Shown in pieces: positions 59,101 through 64,000 of a DNA stretch of 64,000 nt (position 1 is its first letter; every line of letters begins with the position of its first letter). The stretch is from Aquipuribacter nitratireducens. GTDB lineage: Bacteria > Actinomycetota > Actinomycetes > Actinomycetales > JBBAYJ01. Location of the stretch: the NCBI RefSeq assembly GCF_037860835.1, contig NZ_JBBEOG010000002.1, forward strand, positions 434,001-498,000, given 5' to 3'. Both the position numbers and the translations under genes were made by a program. The notes under the pieces were generated by a model. It was not told where the DNA came from, did not search any database, and was given only the letters and a program-made list of their open reading frames with translations.

Positions 59101-59134
59101 CTTTGCCGGCTCACAACATGATGAGCCGGCAAAG
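59101..59134. promoter_or_regulatory. MarR-type operator: CTTTGCCGGCTCA-N8-TGAGCCGGCAAAG
   Basis: Two perfect 13-base arms (59101-59113 and 59122-59134) lie in the 94-base divergent gap, 23 bases from the membrane protein start and 39 bases from the MDMPI-like start. Length and symmetry are typical of MarR-family operators, and a MarR gene is in the adjacent operon. Binding would probably block both promoters. Confidence 0.7.
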
Positions 59135-59159
59135 CATTCCTGTCCAGGACCGGGGGCCC

Positions 59160-59165
59160 TACGGT
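59160..59165 (+). promoter_or_regulatory. -10-like hexamer, leaderless start of the MDMPI-like gene
   Basis: TACGGT lies 7 bases before the GTG at 59173. The operator at 59101-59134 ends 25 bases upstream of it, so a bound MarR protein would sit at or just upstream of the -35 region. Confidence 0.5.
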
Positions 59166-59172
59166 TCGCGTC

Positions 59173-59901
59173 GTGGACCACGACACCCTGCTCGCGCACG
59201 TGCGGGCCGACCACGACCGCACCCAGGTCGCGGCCACGGCCGCCGGTCTCGACGCCCCCGTCGTGACCTGCGGCGACTGGACCGTCCGCGACCTCGTCGA
59301 GCACCTGTCGCTCGTCTACCGGCACAAGGTCGCGTGCATCGAGCTGCAGGCGGAGCCCGAGCCGTGGCCACCACCGGACCGGCACGTCGGCGACCCGCTC
59401 GTCGAGCTCGACGCCGCCCACGAGCGGCTCCAGGAGGTGCTCGGATCCCACGCCCCCGGCGACCCCGCGTGGACGTGGGAGGAGTCGGACCGGACCGTCG
59501 GCTTCTGGGTGCGCCGCATGGCGCACGAGACCGCGGTGCACCGTGCCGACGCCGAGCTCGCGGCCGGGACGACCCCGGTCGTCGACGCCGCGCTGGCGGC
59601 CGACGGCGTCGACGAGCTCCTCCGCGTCTTCGCCGAGGGCGACTGGTCCGACGTCCCGCAGCCCGGTCCGGCCACGACCGTGGTCCTCCACGTCCCGGGG
59701 CGCGCGTGGACGGTGCGCTCGACGCCCGACCGGCTCGCGGTGGGCGACGGGGCGGACGAGGCGGCGGACGCGACGGTGCACGCCGACGCGTCCGACCTGC
59801 TGCTGTGGCTGTGGGGCCGCCCCCACGGCGAGCTCGCCGTCGACGGCGCGCCGGACGCCGCCGAGGCGCTGCAGCGGCGCCTGGCCGTCGTGACGACCTG
59901 A
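59173..59901 (+). CDS. Maleylpyruvate isomerase-family mycothiol-dependent enzyme (TIGR03083)
   Basis: This 242-residue protein has an N-terminal metal-binding helical bundle and a C-terminal SCP2-like domain. Family motifs are GDWTVRDLVEHLSLVYRHK and RRMAHETAVHRADAE, giving the His-Glu-His metal site. The C-terminal half ends with the typical LWLWGRPHGELAVDG. It is divergent from the MarR operon across a shared operator, so it is probably induced by the same signal. The substrate could be an electrophile or an unsaturated acid. Confidence 0.88.
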   Translation: MDHDTLLAHVRADHDRTQVAATAAGLDAPVVTCGDWTVRDLVEHLSLVYRHKVACIELQAEPEPWPPPDRHVGDPLVELDAAHERLQEVLGSHAPGDPAWTWEESDRTVGFWVRRMAHETAVHRADAELAAGTTPVVDAALAADGVDELLRVFAEGDWSDVPQPGPATTVVLHVPGRAWTVRSTPDRLAVGDGADEAADATVHADASDLLLWLWGRPHGELAVDGAPDAAEALQRRLAVVTT

Positions 59902-59902
59902 C

Positions 59903-60796
59903 TCACCCGCGGGTCGCAGCCCCCGCGAGGACCGTCTCGCACACCGCGACGAGGCGCTCGCGGAGGGCCGCGGCGCGCCCGGTGAGCTCGCGCTGCCGGG
60001 CGACGTACTCCGCCCTGCCCTCCTGCGTCTCGATCGCCACGGGAGGCAGGGCGTACGACGACAGGTCGTAGGGGGACGCCTGCATGTCGAGGACGCGGAT
60101 CTCACCGGCGAGGGCGAAGCAGTCGAGGGCGAGCTCGCCCGGGACCGCCGGACCGAGCTTCGTCGCCCACTTGTGGCAGTCCATCGCCGCGTGCAGGCAC
60201 CCCGGCTGCTCGAGGGCGACCTGCCGCTCACGGGTCGGCTGCACGCGGTTGCGGCCGACGGCGGCGGGGGTGAAGAAGCGGAAGGCGTCGACGTGGGAGC
60301 AGCGGACGGGGTGCGACTCCACGACGGCGTCGGTGCCGGCCTGCCCGAGCCGCAGCGGCAGCGGGTGCCGCAGCTGCTCGTCGCGGCCCTGCCGGTAGAC
60401 CATCGCCCACTCGTGGAGGCCGAGGCAGCCGGTGAACGCCGGACGGGTCGCCGTCGCGGTGAGGAGGCGGTGGACGAAGCGGACGGTGTCGCCGCGGGCC
60501 GCGACGTAGGCGTCGACGTCGAGGTCCACGACCCCGTTCGCCTCGCGGTACCACCGCCATGCTGCGTGCAGGGCCGCGCCGTCCTCGGCCGGGGCGAGCG
60601 CGACGCCCGCGCCGGGGTGCCTGCGCCTCAGCTGCGCGGGCCGCGTCGGGTAGTACGTCCAGAGGAAGTCCTCGACCGCGTGCGGCTCCCCGCGCGCCCG
60701 TCGCGACCGGTGCCCGGCGCTCAGGGCGTCCGCCCGCGCCTCGTGCGCCGCGAGCCGCGCCCGCCACACCTCGGGCGGGAGCACCTCCGTCGTCAC
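59903..60796 (-). CDS. Conserved protein usually annotated 3-methyladenine DNA glycosylase
   Basis: This 297-residue actinobacterial protein contains VEDFLWTYYPTRPAQLRRRHPG near the N-terminus, TGCLGLHEWAMVYRQG in the middle and CLHAAMDCHKWATKLGP later. It is conserved in actinobacteria under the name 3-methyladenine DNA glycosylase. I see neither the AlkA helix-hairpin-helix nor Tag zinc ligands, so that name is uncertain. The GTG at 60796 has TACCCT 6 bases upstream (60808-60803). It is divergent from the FAH-family gene across 57 bases. Confidence 0.6.
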   Translation of the reverse strand: MTTEVLPPEVWRARLAAHEARADALSAGHRSRRARGEPHAVEDFLWTYYPTRPAQLRRRHPGAGVALAPAEDGAALHAAWRWYREANGVVDLDVDAYVAARGDTVRFVHRLLTATATRPAFTGCLGLHEWAMVYRQGRDEQLRHPLPLRLGQAGTDAVVESHPVRCSHVDAFRFFTPAAVGRNRVQPTRERQVALEQPGCLHAAMDCHKWATKLGPAVPGELALDCFALAGEIRVLDMQASPYDLSSYALPPVAIETQEGRAEYVARQRELTGRAAALRERLVAVCETVLAGAATRG

Positions 60797-60839
60797 CGCC
60801 CCAGGGTAGGCAGTGCGGCAGGGGGTCACAGGCCGCCGG

Positions 60840-60845
60840 TAGCCT
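60840..60845 (+). promoter_or_regulatory. -10-like hexamer, leaderless start of the FAH-family gene
   Basis: TAGCCT lies 8 bases before the GTG at 60854. The opposite-strand TACCCT for the glycosylase-like gene is at 60808-60803, so the 57-base gap holds two back-to-back promoters. Confidence 0.5.
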
Positions 60846-60853
60846 CCTCGACC

Positions 60854-61657
60854 GTGCGGATCGCGAGGTACACGACAGGTGAGGACCCCGTCTACGGCAT
60901 CGTCGAGGGCGACCCGGGCGAGGAGGTCCTCCACCAGGTCGCCGGGGACCCCCTGTACGTCGAGCCCGTCCGCACGGGGCAGACGCACGCCCTCGTCGAC
61001 GTCCGCCTGCTCGCGCCGGTCATCCCGCGCAGCAAGGTGGTCGGCGTCGGCAAGAACTACGCCGACCACGTGGCGGAGATGGGCGGCGGCCAGGCGCCGA
61101 CGGAGCCCGCCCTCTTCCTCAAGCCCAACACGAGCGTCGTCGGGCCGATGGACCCCGTCGTGCTCCCGTGGCAGTCGGAGGAGGTCCACTACGAGGGCGA
61201 GCTCGCCGTCGTCATCGGCCGCCTCTGCAAGGACGTGCCGGAGGACCGGGTGCCGGAGGTCGTCCTCGGCTACACGTGCGCCAACGACGTCACCGCCCGC
61301 GACCTGCAGCGCAGCGACCTCCAGTGGGCGCGCGCGAAGGGCTTCGACACCTTCTGCCCGCTCGGCCCCTGGCTCGTCACCGCCGACGAGCTCGCCGTCG
61401 ACGACCTCGCGCTCACCACGCGGCTGGACGGCCAGGTCGTCCAGTCCGGCCGGACCTCGCAGATGATCCACGACGTCGTCTCCGTCGTGAGCCACGTCAG
61501 CGAGGCCTTCACGCTCCTGCCCGGCGACGTCATCCTCACCGGCACGCCGTCGGGGGTGGGCCCGCTGCAGGACGGGCAGGTGGTCGAGGTCGAGGTGGAG
61601 GGGATCGGCGTGCTGCGCAACCCGGTCCGCGACGCCGGTGAGGGAGGTGCCGCGTGA
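60854..61657 (+). CDS. Fumarylacetoacetate hydrolase (FAH)-family protein
   Basis: This 267-residue cytoplasmic enzyme has the FAH core: [17 protein letters not shown] and [14 protein letters not shown]. The metal-binding [11 protein letters not shown] and [13 protein letters not shown] follow, and [16 protein letters not shown] closes it. Members hydrolyse or decarboxylate diketo acids such as acylpyruvates or oxaloacetate. The gene sits just before gltX in many actinobacteria and overlaps it here by GTGA. The substrate remains open. Confidence 0.9.
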   Translation: MRIARYTTGEDPVYGIVEGDPGEEVLHQVAGDPLYVEPVRTGQTHALVDVRLLAPVIPRSKVVGVGKNYADHVAEMGGGQAPTEPALFLKPNTSVVGPMDPVVLPWQSEEVHYEGELAVVIGRLCKDVPEDRVPEVVLGYTCANDVTARDLQRSDLQWARAKGFDTFCPLGPWLVTADELAVDDLALTTRLDGQVVQSGRTSQMIHDVVSVVSHVSEAFTLLPGDVILTGTPSGVGPLQDGQVVEVEVEGIGVLRNPVRDAGEGGAA

Positions 61658-63183
61658 GCCCCGAGGTCCACGAGGTCGTCCACGAGCACGCGGGCCTGCC
61701 CGCCGCGGGCGCGGTGCGCGTGCGGTTCTGCCCGTCGCCGACCGGTACCCCGCACGTCGGGCTCATCAGGACGGCCCTGTTCAACTGGGCGTACGCCCGC
61801 CACACCGGCGGCACGTTCGTCTTCCGCATCGAGGACACCGACGCGGCGCGCGACTCGCAGGAGTCGTACGACGCGCTGCTCGACTCCCTGCGCTGGCTCG
61901 GTCTCGACTGGGACGAGGGACCCGAGGTCGGCGGGCCGCACGCCCCCTACCGGCAGTCCCAGCGACGCGCCGTGTACGACGACGCCATCGCGCGGCTGCT
62001 CGAGGCCGGGCAGCTCTACGAGTCGTTCTCCACCCCCGCGGAGGTCGAGCAGCGCCACCGCGACCACGGCCGCGACCCCAAGCTCGGCTACGACAACCAC
62101 GACCGGTACCTCACCGACGAGGCCCGCGCGGCGTTCCTCGCCGAGGGCCGCTCGCCGGTGCTGCGCTTCCGGATGCCCGACGCCGACGTCGTCGTCGACG
62201 ACCTGGTCCGCGGCGAGATCCGCTTCGCGCAGGGCAGCGTGCCCGACTTCGCCGTCGTGCGCGCCAACGGGGACCCGCTCTACACCCTCGTCAACCCCGT
62301 CGACGACGCCCACATGGGCATCACCCACGTGCTGCGGGGGGAGGACCTGCTGAGCTCGACGCCCCGGCAGGTCGCGCTCTACGACGCGCTCGCCGCCGTC
62401 GGGGTCGGGACGGGCGTCCCGCGCTTCGGGCACCTGCCGTACGTCATGGGCGAGGGCAACAAGAAGCTGTCGAAGCGCGACCCCGAGTCCAACCTCCTCC
62501 TGCACCGCGAGCGCGGCTTCCTGCCCGAGGGGCTCCTCAACTACCTCGCGCTGCTCGGCTGGGGCATCGCCGACGACCGCGACGTCTTCACCCTCCCCGA
62601 GATGGTCGCGGCGTTCGACGTCGCCGACGTCAACGCCAACCCCGCGCGCTTCGACGTCGCGAAGGCCGAGGCGATCAACGCCCAGCACCTGAGGGCGCTG
62701 CCGCCCGAGGAGCTCGGCCGGCGGGTCGTGCCGTACCTCGCCGGGCTCGTCGCCGACCCGCCGACCCCGGCCCAGGCGGAGGTGCTCGCGGCGGCCGTGC
62801 CGCTCGTGCAGGAGCGGATGACGCTGCTCGGGCAGGCCCGCGACATGCTCGGCTTCCTCTTCGTCGACGACGACGCCCTCCGCCACGACGAGGAGTCGGT
62901 CGCGGCGCTGCGGCCCGAGGCGCCCGAGGTGCTCGCTGCGGCCCGCGAGGCCCTCGCCGGGCTCGGGAGCTGGGACACCGCGGGCATCGAGGCGGCCCTC
63001 CGTGCGGCTCTCGTCGACGGTCTCGGCGTCAAGCCGAAGTTCGCCTTCGCGCCCGTGCGGGTGGCGGTGACGGGCCGACGGGTGTCCCCGCCGCTCTTCG
63101 AGTCCATGGAGCTCGTCGGTCGGGAGTCGTCGCTCGCCCGGCTCGACCGCCTCGCCGCCCGGCTCGGACCCGCGCCGGGCTGA
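61654..63183 (+). CDS. gltX: Glutamyl-tRNA synthetase
   Basis: GltX charges tRNA-Glu, and tRNA-Gln too where the GatCAB route operates. The 509-residue class I synthetase has the HIGH-like motif HVGL in [17 protein letters not shown] and the KMSKS-like KKLSK in [16 protein letters not shown]-terminal anticodon-binding domain follows. An N-terminal extension of about 20 residues precedes the fold. It is coupled to the FAH gene by GTGA. Together with gatCAB it is expected to be non-discriminating. Confidence 0.96.
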   Translation: MSPEVHEVVHEHAGLPAAGAVRVRFCPSPTGTPHVGLIRTALFNWAYARHTGGTFVFRIEDTDAARDSQESYDALLDSLRWLGLDWDEGPEVGGPHAPYRQSQRRAVYDDAIARLLEAGQLYESFSTPAEVEQRHRDHGRDPKLGYDNHDRYLTDEARAAFLAEGRSPVLRFRMPDADVVVDDLVRGEIRFAQGSVPDFAVVRANGDPLYTLVNPVDDAHMGITHVLRGEDLLSSTPRQVALYDALAAVGVGTGVPRFGHLPYVMGEGNKKLSKRDPESNLLLHRERGFLPEGLLNYLALLGWGIADDRDVFTLPEMVAAFDVADVNANPARFDVAKAEAINAQHLRALPPEELGRRVVPYLAGLVADPPTPAQAEVLAAAVPLVQERMTLLGQARDMLGFLFVDDDALRHDEESVAALRPEAPEVLAAAREALAGLGSWDTAGIEAALRAALVDGLGVKPKFAFAPVRVAVTGRRVSPPLFESMELVGRESSLARLDRLAARLGPAPG

Positions 63184-63204
63184 CGGTCGAGGCGGTCTCG
63201 CGGC

Positions 63205-64000
63205 TCAGGGTGACGTCAGGGGCACGACCCACGCCTGGACCGTGAGCGGCCGGCTGCTCGTCGGCGGCTCCTCGAGCAGCCTCGCAGGCTCGCTCGTCGC
63301 GAGGTCGACGACAGGCTGGGCGGTCACCCCGGTGGCGTCGGCGACCTGCTGCGCGCTCGCCTGGTCCCCGACGAGCACGACAGGTGTGGCGCCGTTCGCC
63401 CGCGCTCCGGCCGCGGCGCGCGCGAGGACGGAGCCGAGGTCCTCCCCACCACCCGGCTCGGCCGGCGGCTCGATACCGACGAGCGGGACCCCGCACAGGG
63501 CCCGGACCACCGGGGCCCACTCCACGCGCGCCCGGAAACCGACCGTGAGGACGGCAGGGTCCGGCCCCGCGGCCTCGAGGGCCCCGCACACCTGCCGGGC
63601 GGCGTCGACCTGACCCACCTCGGTGCGCTCGAGCGCGACCGGTGCCGTCGCGAGGGCGGTCGGGACCAGGAACGACAGCGCGAGGCCGCTCGCCAGCAGG
63701 GGCCGGGCCGCGCCACCCCCGGCTCGTCGTGGCAGCCAGCGGGTGAACGCGACGAGGGCCGCGACCGCGCACAGGACGACGAACGGGTACGTGACGGTGA
63801 CGTAGCGCCGGTCCGCCCACGGGTGGTCCGGCGTGATCGCCGGGCGGTAGAGGCTGACGAGGGTGACGGCGAGCCCGACGACGAAGGGCAGCACCCACCC
63901 CGGCAGCGGCCGGCGTGTCAGCACCGCCCGGGCGCCGACCACGGTGAGCGCGACGGAGGCGACGGCCGCGGCGAGGACGGTCGCGGGACCCAGCCACCAC
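63205..64000 (-). CDS. Membrane protein, C-terminal part (possible GT39-like), truncated by the window edge
   Basis: The frame is open to the window end, so the N-terminus lies outside. The visible part starts with a helix (WWLGPATVLAAAVASVALT), then helices near PGWVLPFVVGLAVTLVSLY and FVVLCAVAALVAF. About 130 extracellular residues follow. The segment DHPWADRRYVTVTYPF resembles the arginine-containing loop of membrane mannosyl- or arabinosyltransferases of family GT39/GT87. The identification is tentative. It converges with gltX with a 21-base gap. Confidence 0.55.
   Translation of the reverse strand, partial: WWLGPATVLAAAVASVALTVVGARAVLTRRPLPGWVLPFVVGLAVTLVSLYRPAITPDHPWADRRYVTVTYPFVVLCAVAALVAFTRWLPRRAGGGAARPLLASGLALSFLVPTALATAPVALERTEVGQVDAARQVCGALEAAGPDPAVLTVGFRARVEWAPVVRALCGVPLVGIEPPAEPGGGEDLGSVLARAAAGARANGATPVVLVGDQASAQQVADATGVTAQPVVDLATSEPARLLEEPPTSSRPLTVQAWVVPLTSP

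Noticed and set aside
59903-60796. Confident naming as AlkA or Tag
   Set aside because: The helix-hairpin-helix with catalytic Asp and the zinc ligands of those families were not found. The name is kept only as a common annotation.

Overview
This is a chromosomal window from a very high-GC (well over 70% by eye) Gram-positive bacterium of the phylum Actinomycetota. The evidence is the codon usage with frequent GTG starts, two mycothiol-type DinB/MDMPI proteins, gatCAB paired with gltX (indirect Gln-tRNA synthesis), and the gene order etfBA - nifS - mnmA - ligA - gatCAB - ilvD - ilvBNC - leuB - ilvE - cimA - FAH - gltX, which is a familiar actinobacterial backbone. No rRNA, tRNA, insertion sequence, prophage or CRISPR array was seen. 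No gene-free stretch exceeds 300 bases.

Layout. 1-1945: crotonase and methyltransferase. 1946-11195: a tightly overlapping accessory cluster with three glycosyltransferases, an ABC exporter, two APH-fold proteins and a left-handed-helix acyltransferase, preceded by a tandem 11-bp repeat that looks like a PHO box. 11095-11838: convergent methyltransferase. 11978-16096: etfB, etfA, nifS, mnmA. 16156-18899: a Pro/Ser-stalk, Asp-tailed membrane protein followed by a two-component system. 19051-22288: P-loop protein, aldo/keto reductase, MetE-like protein. 22313-22892: Doc/RHH toxin-antitoxin pair. 23026-27429: YfcH-like epimerase, Ski2-type helicase and SDR on the minus strand. 27523-31733: LuxR/AAA regulator, cupin, aldo/keto reductase. 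31783-37314: ligA and gatCAB. 37339-42539: membrane protein, then a sulfatase - formylglycine-generating enzyme - HAD cassette and a lipoprotein sugar dehydrogenase. 42659-57421: branched-chain amino acid genes (ilvD, ilvB, ilvN, ilvC, leuB, ilvE, cimA) interrupted by a GGDEF-EAL protein, by a DUF2256/DUF3253 protein plus a photolyase-like protein with inverted domain order, and by an unknown gene. 57418-64000: two MDMPI-like proteins flanking a MarR/membrane-protein pair with a 13-bp-arm operator, a putative glycosylase, an FAH-family enzyme, gltX and a truncated membrane protein.

How it works together. The ilv/leu/cim genes give valine and leucine precursors and an isoleucine route through citramalate. 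The ilvBNC part has a candidate leader peptide and attenuator. nifS supplies sulfur to mnmA, and gatCAB with gltX supplies Gln-tRNA. The sulfatase has no signal peptide, and its own activating enzyme is encoded next to it. About twenty transcription units start with an A/T-poor -10-like hexamer (nAnnnT) only 6-8 bases before the start codon, which points to widespread leaderless mRNAs.

Most notable: the domain-swapped, possibly iron-sulfur photolyase homologue (51404-52666), the possibly phosphate-regulated glycoconjugate cluster (2107-11195), and the leaderless ilvB leader peptide with competing hairpins (47278-47455).
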